Shown: one piece after another, positions 55,165-63,433 of the stretch | How the letters are laid out: each line of letters opens with the position of its first letter | Numbering within the stretch: the stretch's first letter is position 1 | NCBI GenBank assembly: GCA_030427145.1 | Contig: JAUHWT010000013.1 | Coordinates: 62,001-126,000 of the forward strand | Origin: Alphaproteobacteria bacterium | Lineage (GTDB): Bacteria > Pseudomonadota > Alphaproteobacteria > Rhodobacterales > Rhodobacteraceae | DNA: 64,000 bases | Direction: 5' to 3' | Notes under the pieces: model-generated | The model's database searches: none | What the model was told of the DNA's origin: nothing | Seen by the model: only the letters and a program-made list of their open reading frames with translations | Program-made: the position numbers and the translations under genes

Positions 55165-55993
55165 GTGACGAAGATAACGCCGTTGGCGGTTTGCATTTCA
55201 TGTCTGTCCAACGCTGTTTTCGCGGATGAGACGGCTCTGGAAGCCTTTATCGGACATGCGGCCGACGCACAGATTGTGGTTTTGGGTGAGGTCCACGACA
55301 ATCCTGGGCACCACGAAAATCAGGCCCGTATTGTGGAGGAATTGCAGCCCGGTGCACTGGTCTTTGAGATGATTGACCAGGAAGATGAGGATCTTGTCAA
55401 CGATCTTCGCAAAGCCGGGGCCGGGCGGGCGAAACTGGCTGAAGCGCTCGACTGGGAAAACAGTGGCTGGCCGGATTTTGACTACTACGCGGCCATTCTG
55501 GAAGCTGCGCCGTCCGCGCGCGTTTTCGGCGCTGGGCAGTCGCCCGAGGATATTCGCACCGCGGCCACCGAAGGTGCGGCAAAAGCATTTGGAGTGCATT
55601 CCGCCACATACGGTTTGGAACAGCCGTTTTCTGAGGCGGATCAGAAATTGCGCGAACTTGAAATGATGGAATCCCACTGCAATGCGCTGCCGGAGGTAAT
55701 GTTGCCGGGAATGGTAGAGGTTCAGCGTTTTCGCGATGCCGGCCTTGCGGATGCCGCGCTCTGGGCACGGAACCATGTCGGTGAGGATGGTCGTGTGGTC
55801 GTGATCACCGGCAGCGGACATGCCGACGCCCGTTTCGGGGCTCCGGCGCTGATGAGACTGGCGGAACCAGAGGTCAGTGTGCTCACGTTGGGGCAGGGCG
55901 AAGGACCGCAGCCTGAGGACCGCGAGTTTGATGCATGGATGACTGCGCCGGCGCCGGATCGGGATGATCCATGTGACGCGTTTGATGACGGCG
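55165..55993 (+). CDS. ChaN family haem-binding-type protein
   Basis: The coding frame runs 55165-56013 including the stop; the annotated end here marks the last clearly acidic segment near 55993. From the GTG at 55165 the protein is about 282 residues. GGAGGAAG lies seven bases upstream and decides this start. The N-terminus is a signal-like segment (KITPLAVCISCLSNAVFA). The ChaN (DUF399) motif IVVLGEVHDNPGHHENQ holds the conserved His residues; ChaN in Campylobacter binds two haems. The end is very acidic (PDRDDPCDAFDDGG). No iron-uptake gene is adjacent. Confidence 0.85.
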
Positions 55994-56086
55994 GTTCCAC
56001 GGAAGTAGAATAACCCGGATGGTAATACCGGCCTAAACCTCCTATTTCAGGTGGAGCGGGATACGCATAGTGATGGAGGGGTTGCC

Positions 56087-57283
56087 GTGATTGCCGGAAA
56101 GGCCGTTCTGCTGGTCATAGGTGGTGGGATTTCCGCCTACAAGAGTCTGGAGCTCATCCGGTTGCTGCAAAAAGCGTCCGTCCACGTGGTACCGGTGCTG
56201 ACAAGGGCCGGTTCGGAATTTGTGACGCCTCTTACCGTGTCCGCTCTGGCAGGCAATAAACTCTATTCGGAACTGTTCGACCTCACTGCGGAGTCCGAAA
56301 TGGGCCACATAGAGCTGTCCCGCAGCGCCGATCTGGTCGTGGTCGCCCCGGCGACCGCAGATTTGATGGCGCGCCAGGTGCACGGGTTGGCGAATGATCT
56401 TGCCTCCACGCTTCTTCTGGCAACCGACAAGCGGGTTCTTATGGCACCTGCCATGAATGTGCGGATGTGGGAGCATCCGGCAACGCAGCGCAATATCGAT
56501 ATCTTGAGAAAAGACGGCGTTCTGATGGTCGGTCCGAACGAGGGTGACATGGCCTGTGGCGAATATGGTTTAGGCCGGATGGCGGAACCGGACGAGATAT
56601 TTGCGGCGATTGAGGCGGCGCTGTCGGATGGACCGCTGAAAGGCAAGCGGATTGTGGTGACGTCCGGTCCGACACATGAACCGATTGATCCGGTGCGCTA
56701 CCTGGCCAACCGGTCATCGGGACGACAGGGAACCGCTATCGCTGACGCCCTCGTGGCGCAGGGTGCGGAGGTGGTTTTTGTGACCGGACCCGCAACAGCG
56801 CCGCGGCCTGAAGGCGCAAAAATCGTCGAGGTCGAAACGGCTTTGCAGATGCGCGACGCGGTGCTTGATGCGTTGCCTGCGGACGCAGCTGTTTTCTCTG
56901 CAGCGGTTGCGGACTGGCGAATGGCCGAGGAAAGCGGCTCCAAGCTCAAAAAGGACGGCTCCGGGGAGCCGCCAGCTTTGAAAATGGTCGAAAACCCCGA
57001 CATTCTCAAAACCGTGTCCAAATTGGATGTGGATCGTCCGCGACTGGTGATCGGCTTTGCGGCTGAGACTGATGACGTCATCGGAAACGCGACTGCCAAA
57101 CGTCTGAGAAAAGGGTGTGACTGGCTGGTCGCGAATGATGTAAGCCCGGGGACCGGAATCATGGGCGGCACTGAGAATTCGGCAATCTTCGTTACCGACG
57201 ATGGTGCGGAACAATGGCCGCGCATGTCAAAACGGAACACTGCCGATGCACTGGTGGACCGAATTGTGGAAGCACTCGCATGA
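56087..57283 (+). CDS. coaBC: Bifunctional phosphopantothenoylcysteine decarboxylase/phosphopantothenate-cysteine ligase
   Basis: Two middle steps of coenzyme A synthesis. The 398-residue protein starts at GTG 56087, with GGAGGGG about six bases upstream. The CoaC flavodoxin-like half is in residues 1-185 ([32 protein letters not shown]). The CoaB half begins near 190 ([40 protein letters not shown]). The upstream frame to 56051 is open but lacks a ribosome site. It overlaps dut by four bases. CoA demand links it loosely to the CoA-ester pathways in the window. Confidence 0.95.
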   Translation: MIAGKAVLLVIGGGISAYKSLELIRLLQKASVHVVPVLTRAGSEFVTPLTVSALAGNKLYSELFDLTAESEMGHIELSRSADLVVVAPATADLMARQVHGLANDLASTLLLATDKRVLMAPAMNVRMWEHPATQRNIDILRKDGVLMVGPNEGDMACGEYGLGRMAEPDEIFAAIEAALSDGPLKGKRIVVTSGPTHEPIDPVRYLANRSSGRQGTAIADALVAQGAEVVFVTGPATAPRPEGAKIVEVETALQMRDAVLDALPADAAVFSAAVADWRMAEESGSKLKKDGSGEPPALKMVENPDILKTVSKLDVDRPRLVIGFAAETDDVIGNATAKRLRKGCDWLVANDVSPGTGIMGGTENSAIFVTDDGAEQWPRMSKRNTADALVDRIVEALA

Positions 57284-57771
57284 GTAACATCGAAATTGCC
57301 ATCAAGTTACTTGAAGGGTACGACCCGGAACTGCCTCTCCCGTCCTATGCCAGCAGCGGGGCCGCCGGTATGGACGTGGTGGCCTGTCTGGCTTTTGGAG
57401 AACGGGAGACAGGGCATGGTATCGCTCCCGGTGAGCGGTGGCTGGTACCGACCGGATTGGCCATGGCAATCCCGGAGGGTTTTGAGGTTCAGGTGCGCCC
57501 TCGGTCGGGGCTGGCTCTCAAGCATGGGCTTACGCTGGCAAATTCACCAGGCACTGTCGACTGCGATTACAGGGGCGAGGTGGCAATCATTGTCATCAAT
57601 CATGGACCCGATGATTTTGTTGTCGAACACGGCATGCGGATCGCCCAACTGGTGGTCGCACCGGTAACCCGCGCCCGGTTTCAGTTGGTCGATACACTGG
57701 ATATGACGGCACGGGGGCAGGGCGGATTTGGGTCCACGGGATTGGCGAGCCATGGGAAAATACTGGCGTAA
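57280..57771 (+). CDS. dut: dUTP diphosphatase
   Basis: Hydrolyses dUTP to dUMP and PPi, keeping uracil out of DNA. The 163-residue trimeric dUTPase has all five motifs: [45 protein letters not shown] and GQGGFGSTG. The ATG at 57280 overlaps the coaBC stop by four bases. A coaBC-dut pair is usual in bacteria. Confidence 0.97.
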   Translation: MSNIEIAIKLLEGYDPELPLPSYASSGAAGMDVVACLAFGERETGHGIAPGERWLVPTGLAMAIPEGFEVQVRPRSGLALKHGLTLANSPGTVDCDYRGEVAIIVINHGPDDFVVEHGMRIAQLVVAPVTRARFQLVDTLDMTARGQGGFGSTGLASHGKILA

Positions 57772-57798
57772 CCCTCTGAACCTTCAGGCGTTCGCGGC

Positions 57799-58488
57799 GT
57801 GATCCTGCACCTCGCTCTCTTTGGCACGGCGTTCCTTCTGGCGAAACAGCTTGGTGCGGGACGCCGGGCATACCTCCTGATTTGCGTTATTGCGGCGGTG
57901 CTCCTTATGGTGCGCTGGGCTTTGCCGGATGGTGCGCCATACGCACTTGATGCTGGAGATTCGATCTCATTTTTGGGCTGGACACTGGTGGTCGCGGTAC
58001 CCATCGCGGAATACGCTTTTCTAATTCGGACGTTGCGCAGGCGGTCCGGCGTACAGGACGACGGCATCCGGGGAAGCGGGGCAGCGCCGGCACGTCGCGG
58101 CCTCGTCATTATTTCTGATGATGCCGCTTTGCGAGAGGATACTTTGGTCGAAATGGGTCGCGTCCCGGCAAGGGACGATCGCGGCTCGTTTGCATGGCGC
58201 GGAGAGGATGGTGAAATTGCAGCTCACCTCGCCTGGAGGCTTCAGGGCTCATCTCTGCAAATAGACCTTTTCTATGTTCAGCCGGATTGCCCGGATGCGG
58301 GTGTTGCGAAGAAGCTTGTGGAAGCTGCAGAAGAGCACGCGCGTGAGTTGAGATTAAATAAAATTGTCACGAAAATGGGTGACGGTCGGATTGCGGTCGA
58401 CATGGATGATCTGAGCTTTCGACAGGTTGCCCGGCTGGATCTGGGCGGCGGCGTCGAATGGTCGTGGATGGAAAAGGGCGTGGGATGA
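57799..58488 (+). CDS. Membrane-anchored GNAT-like protein
   Basis: A 229-residue protein from GTG 57799. The first 85 residues hold three hydrophobic segments (LHLALFGTAFLLAKQL, YLLICVIAAVLLMVRW, FLGWTLVVAVPIAEYAFLI). A basic/Gly linker follows, then a C-terminal domain (about 100-229) whose ALREDTLVEMGRVPARDD, LFYVQPDCPDAGVAKKLVEAAEEHAREL and DDLSFRQV segments resemble a GNAT acetyltransferase. The acetyl-CoA loop (PDAGVAKKL) is only weakly like the R/Q-x-x-G-x-G/A pattern, so activity is unsure. It shares four bases with the next gene (ATGA) and could act with it. No named family recognised. Confidence 0.7.
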   Translation: MILHLALFGTAFLLAKQLGAGRRAYLLICVIAAVLLMVRWALPDGAPYALDAGDSISFLGWTLVVAVPIAEYAFLIRTLRRRSGVQDDGIRGSGAAPARRGLVIISDDAALREDTLVEMGRVPARDDRGSFAWRGEDGEIAAHLAWRLQGSSLQIDLFYVQPDCPDAGVAKKLVEAAEEHARELRLNKIVTKMGDGRIAVDMDDLSFRQVARLDLGGGVEWSWMEKGVG

Positions 58489-59249
58489 GTTTTGAACCGG
58501 TTGAACTTGAGCGCTACGCCCGTCATATCGTTTTGCATGAGGTCGGAGGCCCCGGTCAGCAACGGTTGAAATCGGCGAAGGTGCTGGTTGTCGGCGCCGG
58601 TGGTCTGGGTAGTCCCGCAATCCTTTATTTGGCTGCGGCGGGAGTGGGCACGCTCGGTGTGGTTGATGACGACACGGTAAGCCTCTCGAACCTCCAAAGA
58701 CAGGTTATCCACACAACCGACCGGATCGGCCGGTCCAAAATAGAAAGCGCGGGTGACAGTGTCGAGAACATCAATCCCCATGTCGATTTCGTGGGCCACG
58801 ACGTGCGTCTCGATCAGGAAAACATCGACGGAATTCTTCTGGATTACGATCTGGTCCTCGATGGCTGCGACAATTTCTCTACGCGTTATCTCGTGAACGA
58901 AGCATGCGCGCGCGCTGAAAAACCTCTGATTTCGGCCGCCATGGGTCGTTGGGAAGGCCAGATCAGTTTGTTCGATCCCTCCAGCGGTAGTCCGTGCTAC
59001 AGGTGTGTTTTTCCTCGGCGGCCTGAGGATGGAATGGTCCCCGCCTGCGCGGAGGCGGGGGTCATCGGTGCCCTGCCTGGCGTTCTCGGATCCATGATGG
59101 CGTTGGAAGCGATCAAGGAAATCACCGGTGCCGGGACCGGATTGCGGGGGGTGCTTTTGATGTACGACTCGCTCGGTGCCGAGTTCCGCCGTATGCGCAC
59201 CTCCCCTGACCCAAAGTGCCCGGTTTGTGCGGGCAGCGGCCCTGAATAA
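58485..59249 (+). CDS. moeB: MoeB/ThiF family adenylyltransferase
   Basis: E1-like enzyme that adenylates the C-terminus of a small sulfur carrier (MoaD or ThiS) for molybdopterin or thiamine synthesis. The 254-residue protein has LVVGAGGLGSPAILYLAAAG (nucleotide site), the R-x-x-x-Q-like LQRQVI, the DGCDNFSTRYLVNEA motif and paired CYRC and CPVC cysteines for zinc. The start at 58485 overlaps the preceding stop by four bases. Whether it serves moaD or thiS cannot be told, as neither is in the window. Confidence 0.9.
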   Translation: MSFEPVELERYARHIVLHEVGGPGQQRLKSAKVLVVGAGGLGSPAILYLAAAGVGTLGVVDDDTVSLSNLQRQVIHTTDRIGRSKIESAGDSVENINPHVDFVGHDVRLDQENIDGILLDYDLVLDGCDNFSTRYLVNEACARAEKPLISAAMGRWEGQISLFDPSSGSPCYRCVFPRRPEDGMVPACAEAGVIGALPGVLGSMMALEAIKEITGAGTGLRGVLLMYDSLGAEFRRMRTSPDPKCPVCAGSGPE

Positions 59250-59303
59250 AGTGCCTCTCCCGTCGAATTGCTTGCATCCTTTGCCGATTTTGGTCGCGGG
59301 GGC

Positions 59304-59332
59304 TTCAAAAGCGTCCGGCGAACGCCTAGATT
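59304..59332 (+). promoter_or_regulatory. Candidate promoter of the 6S RNA
   Basis: TTCAAA (59304-59309) and TAGATT (59327-59332) are 17 bases apart, placing the transcription start near 59338-59340, which is where the 5' closing stem of the 6S-like RNA begins. Four of six matches each, so a modest vegetative promoter. Confidence 0.4.
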
Positions 59333-59339
59333 GTTTTTC

Positions 59340-59501
59340 GGCGGGTGCTGACCTTCACGTCTTCGGGGTAGCATCCTAGTGGCCTTAAAATCTCTTGAGG
59401 GAGCCGGCTCTGTGACTGGTCCTGGCCTATCGCACCTGGTGCCCACCTGTTTATACAGGCTCTCAAGGATCAATCACCCCCACGGTCGCGTCGGGCCCGC
59501 C
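59340..59501 (+). ncRNA. ssrS: Probable 6S RNA
   Basis: The gap between moeB and fau (267 bases) can fold as a long 6S-type rod. The outer stem GGCGGG (59340-59345) pairs with CCCGCC (59496-59501), with GACC (59350-59353) to GGTC (59484-59487) inside. A large central bubble follows (5' side 59354-59393, 3' side 59468-59483). The terminal stem is CTTGAG (59394-59399) with CTCAAG (59462-59467), plus AGCC (59402-59405) with GGCT (59458-59461). 6S RNA binds sigma70-RNA polymerase by mimicking open promoter DNA. Placement directly upstream of 5-formyl-THF cyclo-ligase is the classical ssrS-fau order, which supports the call. Ends are approximate. Confidence 0.72.
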
Positions 59502-59516
59502 ACAGGATAAATCAGA

Positions 59517-60089
59517 ATGAATTTCAAAGCCGTGAAGTCCGAAGCGAGAGCCACCGCTGTCGCCCGTCGAAAGGCTTTGCACGATCCAACCGGCGCGGCC
59601 GCCCAAAGGATGGTAGCGTTTGCCCTAGGACTGGCATCTCATATGACGGGCCACGCAAGGGTATCGGCCTACATGCCGATCCGGACGGAGATGGATACGC
59701 TTCCTCTCCTGAATGCCCTGCATCAACACCGCCACAAGGTTTGTGTTCCGGTGGTCACCGGGGCCGGTCAGGCGCTCGGGTTCCGTGACTGGCATCCGGG
59801 CATTGACCTCGTGAAAGGTGAGTTTGGCGTGCCGGTTCCCGCCGGAGGACCGTGGGTGTGTCCACATCTTCTTTTCGTGCCCCTTCTTGCGTTTGATGAG
59901 CAATGCTATCGCTTGGGATACGGAGGCGGTTTCTATGACCGAACTCTGGCCAAACTCTCTTCCATTCACCCAATTCAGGCGTTTGGCGTGGCTTATGCGG
60001 GTCAGCAGGTGCCTGAATTACCTTTGGAAAAAACCGATGTTCAGCTTGATGGCGTGGTGACCGAGAGTGGAATTATCCGACCTGACTGA
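59517..60089 (+). CDS. fau: 5-formyltetrahydrofolate cyclo-ligase
   Basis: Converts 5-formyl-THF to 5,10-methenyl-THF with ATP. The 190-residue protein shows SEARATAVARRKAL at the N-terminus, MPIRTEMDTLPLLNAL, and the C-terminal nucleotide/folate motif RLGYGGGFYDRTLAKL. The start lies 15 bases after the last stem of the 6S-like RNA, so 6S RNA and fau may come from one transcript, as in other proteobacteria. It is followed by ymdB after 43 bases. Confidence 0.93.
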   Translation: MNFKAVKSEARATAVARRKALHDPTGAAAQRMVAFALGLASHMTGHARVSAYMPIRTEMDTLPLLNALHQHRHKVCVPVVTGAGQALGFRDWHPGIDLVKGEFGVPVPAGGPWVCPHLLFVPLLAFDEQCYRLGYGGGFYDRTLAKLSSIHPIQAFGVAYAGQQVPELPLEKTDVQLDGVVTESGIIRPD

Positions 60090-60132
60090 ACCTGCGCTTG
60101 CCGCGCATGGCCATACAAACTAAGCATGCCGC

Positions 60133-60954
60133 ATGAAAATTCTGTTTCTTGGTGACGTGATGGGGCGTGCCGGACGCCGGGCTGTAGCCGAAACGCTTCC
60201 GCGGCTCCGGACGGAATGGTCCCTCGATTTTGTGGTTGTCAACGGCGAGAATTCCTCCGGTGGCATGGGTTTAACCGCGGCCCATGCGGACCTTCTGTTT
60301 GAGGCCGGAGCCGACTGCGTAACGCTGGGTGACCATGCTTTCGACCAAAAAGACATGTTCGGTCATGTTGAGAAGGACAACCGTGTCCTGCGACCGCTCA
60401 ATTACGCCCGCACCGCACCCGGAATTGGAGCGCGCGTTTTTTCCACTGCCAGCGGAAAAAAGGTGTTTGTGGCTCAGGTCCTGGGCCAGGTCTTTATGCG
60501 ACGCGCCTTCGCCGACCCGTTTTCGGCAATCGATGCGGCTCTGAAACAGGCGCCTTTAGGCAACGCGAACGCGGTCATCGTCGATTTCCACGCGGAGGCC
60601 ACGTCCGAGAAAATGGCGATGGGCTTTTGGTGCGACGGCCGGGCCAGCCTCGTCGTCGGAACGCATACTCACGTGCCCACGGCAGATACTCAGATCCTTC
60701 CTAAAGGCACGGCCTATCAGAGTGATGCGGGGATGTGCGGTGACTACGACAGCGTGATTGGTATGGACAAACTCGAACCCATTTCGCGTTTCGTGACCGG
60801 CATGACAAAATCAAGGTTCACGCCAGCGTCTGGTCCAGCAACTCTAAGCGGTGTGTTTGTCGAAACCGACGATGCCAGCGGCAAAGCCGTCAAAGCCGTG
60901 CCGGTACGGGTGGGCGGACGCCTTTCCGCGTCCGGACCTGGCCCGCTCGCCTGA
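60133..60954 (+). CDS. YmdB-like (TIGR00282) metallophosphoesterase
   Basis: A 273-residue metallophosphoesterase of the TIGR00282 family, with di-metal motifs FLGDVMGRAGRRA, VNGENSSGGMG, LGDHAFDQ, DFHAEATSEK and GTHTHVPTADTQ. Bacillus YmdB acts as a 2',3'-cAMP phosphodiesterase; the role here is by family. The motif order is complete. It lies 43 bases after fau, so the pair may be cotranscribed. Confidence 0.92.
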   Translation: MKILFLGDVMGRAGRRAVAETLPRLRTEWSLDFVVVNGENSSGGMGLTAAHADLLFEAGADCVTLGDHAFDQKDMFGHVEKDNRVLRPLNYARTAPGIGARVFSTASGKKVFVAQVLGQVFMRRAFADPFSAIDAALKQAPLGNANAVIVDFHAEATSEKMAMGFWCDGRASLVVGTHTHVPTADTQILPKGTAYQSDAGMCGDYDSVIGMDKLEPISRFVTGMTKSRFTPASGPATLSGVFVETDDASGKAVKAVPVRVGGRLSASGPGPLA

Positions 60955-61110
60955 TCCGACACGGGCATTGCCTGAAAAAATTGCAGCAGTGGAAGAATCG
61001 TTGAGTATGATCCTCGGATACGACATTTTCCTCCATCGTGTTGTTGGAGCATCTGACCGTCGCACTTACCGTCTCCCACTGACAGCATGGTTTTGTAACA
61101 GGGTACCAGT

Positions 61111-62892
61111 TTGACCGACATCATTGGCTCGCCACTCTTCCCAGCCATTTTTACGCTTGTGGTCATTGTGGCAATGTTCGTGTTTTTCCTGCGCGAGACC
61201 TTTTCAACAGAGGTTACCGCATTGGCGGGAGCGTCCGTGCTTGTGGTGGGAGGGGCCATTCCAACGGACGAGGTTCTGGATGTGTTCTCGAACCCGGCAC
61301 CCTGGACCATTGCGGCCATGTTTATCCTGTCGGGTGGGCTGGTCCGGACCGGGGTGCTGAACAACATTTCCCGTCTAATAAACGTTTACGGCGGGACCAA
61401 TCCGAAGCTGGTCGTGGCGGCTTTTGGCCTCATGGTGCTGTTTTCCTCGGCCTTCATGAACAACACGCCGATTGTTCTGGTGATGATCCCGATCACCGTG
61501 AAGCTCGCCCAGACACTGGGAATTGCCCCGTCGCGGCTGCTGATCCCGCTTTCCTACGTTGCAATCATGGGGGGGCTCTGCACCCTTATTGGCACCTCGA
61601 CCAACCTCCTGGTGGACGGCGTGGCGCGATCGGCGGGTCTTGAGCCGTTTTCGCTGTTCGAAATCACGCCTCTGGCGCTCTGCCTCGCGGCAATCGGTTT
61701 CATCTACATGCGCCTGGCCGTCCCCAGTCTGCTGCCGGATCGGGATTCCATGGTGGATATGCTTGGAGCCCGGAAGAAGAAAATGAAGTTCTTCACCGAG
61801 GTCGTGGTTCCCCAGGGCTCACCACTCATCGGTGACAAAGTGATGGAAATCCAGCTTTTCAAACGCGAGGGCATGCGCGTCATTGACGTTTTGCGTGGTG
61901 AGGAAAGCCTGAGACGTCAGTTTCCTGACGTCGTCCTCGCCGAGGGTGACCGGATCGTTCTGCGCACCGAGATGGAAGAGCTTCTTGGCCTAAAGGACTC
62001 CAACAAGGTAACACTTGTGGACCGGGTTGGCTCCAAAGAAACCACAACGGTCGAGGCTCTTATCTCGCCGGACTGCCGCCTTGTGGGACGGTCTTTGGGG
62101 TCCCTTCGTCTCCGGCGTCGCTATGGTGTCTACCCCCTTGCCGTGCACAGGCGAAACCAGAACATCGGCCGTCAGCTTGATGAGGTCGTGGTCCGGGTTG
62201 GGGATACGCTGCTGCTTGAAGGGTCTCCGCAGGATCTTCGTCGCCTTGCGACCGATGTGGACCTGATCGACATTTCCGAGCCAACCGAACGGCCCTATCG
62301 CCGCGAGATGGCGCCTTTTATGGTTCTCATTCTGGCTGCTGTCGTCGGAATTTCGGCTGTTGGCTGGGCACCGATTCATGTCCTCGCGTTGATCGCGGTT
62401 GCCGTGGTTCTCGTCACGGGTATCCTCGATGCGGACGAGGCGTTCGGCTACATTGACGCGCAGCTCATGGCACTGATTTTTTCGATGCTCGCCGTTGGGA
62501 TCGCGCTCGAACATTCCGGAGCGGTCAGTTTGATCGTGAACTTTCTGGCGCCAAGTCTGTCCCAGCTACCGATCTGGGTGACGCTGATGCTCGTGTACAT
62601 GTTGACGTCAGTGCTGACCGAAATGGTGACCAACAATGCCGTGGCCGTGGTGATGACGCCTATTGCTATTGCCCTGTCGCAAAACCTTGGGATTGATCCC
62701 CGGCCGATGGTGATTGCCGTTATGGTTGGGGCCAGTGCAGCTTTCGCGACTCCAATTGGATATCAAACCAATACACTCGTTTATGGCCCTGGCGGATACC
62801 GTTTCTCGGATTTTCTGCGGGTCGGAATTCCGATGAACCTCATCTTCGGTATTTCTACATGCGTTCTTATACCGATCTTCTGGGATCTGTAG
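61111..62892 (+). CDS. SLC13-type anion permease with TrkA-C (RCK_C) domains
   Basis: A 593-residue transporter of the CitMHS/SLC13 (DASS-like) group. Two blocks of membrane segments (1-210 and 400-590) flank a soluble region (about 215-385) with two TrkA-C domains (FFTEVVVPQGSPLIGDKVME and ALISPDCRLVGRSLGSLRLRRRYGV). Transport-loop motifs are MNNTPIVLVMIPI and NNAVAVVMTPIA, with the GTSTNLLVDG substrate loop. The start is TTG at 61111. Substrate (sulfate, phosphate or dicarboxylate) is not clear. A GC-rich hairpin follows the stop. Confidence 0.92.
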   Translation: MTDIIGSPLFPAIFTLVVIVAMFVFFLRETFSTEVTALAGASVLVVGGAIPTDEVLDVFSNPAPWTIAAMFILSGGLVRTGVLNNISRLINVYGGTNPKLVVAAFGLMVLFSSAFMNNTPIVLVMIPITVKLAQTLGIAPSRLLIPLSYVAIMGGLCTLIGTSTNLLVDGVARSAGLEPFSLFEITPLALCLAAIGFIYMRLAVPSLLPDRDSMVDMLGARKKKMKFFTEVVVPQGSPLIGDKVMEIQLFKREGMRVIDVLRGEESLRRQFPDVVLAEGDRIVLRTEMEELLGLKDSNKVTLVDRVGSKETTTVEALISPDCRLVGRSLGSLRLRRRYGVYPLAVHRRNQNIGRQLDEVVVRVGDTLLLEGSPQDLRRLATDVDLIDISEPTERPYRREMAPFMVLILAAVVGISAVGWAPIHVLALIAVAVVLVTGILDADEAFGYIDAQLMALIFSMLAVGIALEHSGAVSLIVNFLAPSLSQLPIWVTLMLVYMLTSVLTEMVTNNAVAVVMTPIAIALSQNLGIDPRPMVIAVMVGASAAFATPIGYQTNTLVYGPGGYRFSDFLRVGIPMNLIFGISTCVLIPIFWDL

Positions 62893-62896
62893 TGAG

Positions 62897-62913
62897 TGCG
62901 CGCATGGCGCGCA
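62897..62913 (+). terminator. Stem-loop after the SLC13 gene
   Basis: TGCGCGC and GCGCGCA form a perfect 7-bp stem with a 3-base loop, starting five bases after the stop codon at 62890-62892. No T-run follows. Candidate terminator only. Confidence 0.4.
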
Positions 62914-62995
62914 TTAACCAATGTGATTTACAATTCTTGATGGATTTTAGCTAACCTGTCACAAAATTGGTCTCAATTTGAATGGGGTGGGGACT

Positions 62996-63214
62996 ATGTT
63001 CATCAGGATAAGACAGGATTTTGCCAAGCGTGAGCGTATTCGCAGCGAAGCGCGCCGGGTTATCAGGAAATATGGCCTTCTGGCGAGGGAGCAGGCGGAA
63101 ATTTCGGCGAATGAGGATGACCTGTCCCGTTCGGAGCGCCGCCATCGCGAGGCGGTGGCAAGGGCCGTAGGCGGCATACTCGTCGATGACGAAAGACTGC
63201 TGCAACCTGTTTAG
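62996..63214 (+). CDS. Small basic protein of unknown function
   Basis: A 72-residue protein starting at ATG 62996 with a GGGG site (GGGGTGGGG) six bases upstream. It is highly charged and helical: RIRQDFAKRERIRSEARRVIRKYG, then REQAEISANEDDLSRSERRHREAVARAVGGILVDDE. No membrane segment, signal or known domain. The clean ribosome site supports translation. It is separated from yebC by 219 bases. Confidence 0.6.
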   Translation: MFIRIRQDFAKRERIRSEARRVIRKYGLLAREQAEISANEDDLSRSERRHREAVARAVGGILVDDERLLQPV

Positions 63215-63433
63215 GTATTGGAATCCACTGTCAATCGTATCGGGATTGGTTCGGGCGCAGGACACTCCTGTCGTGAGTACACCGGACGGCCTGGTATGGC
63301 GCGTGCAAAACCCCAATAATGGAGCGAACAAACGCATCTGAGTGTGTGTTCGCGGTCTTGTGGACTTGTACACGGGGGCGGACGTCGACTATAAGCCCTT
63401 TCGTTCCTGACCAGCTACGCAACGGAGACCATC

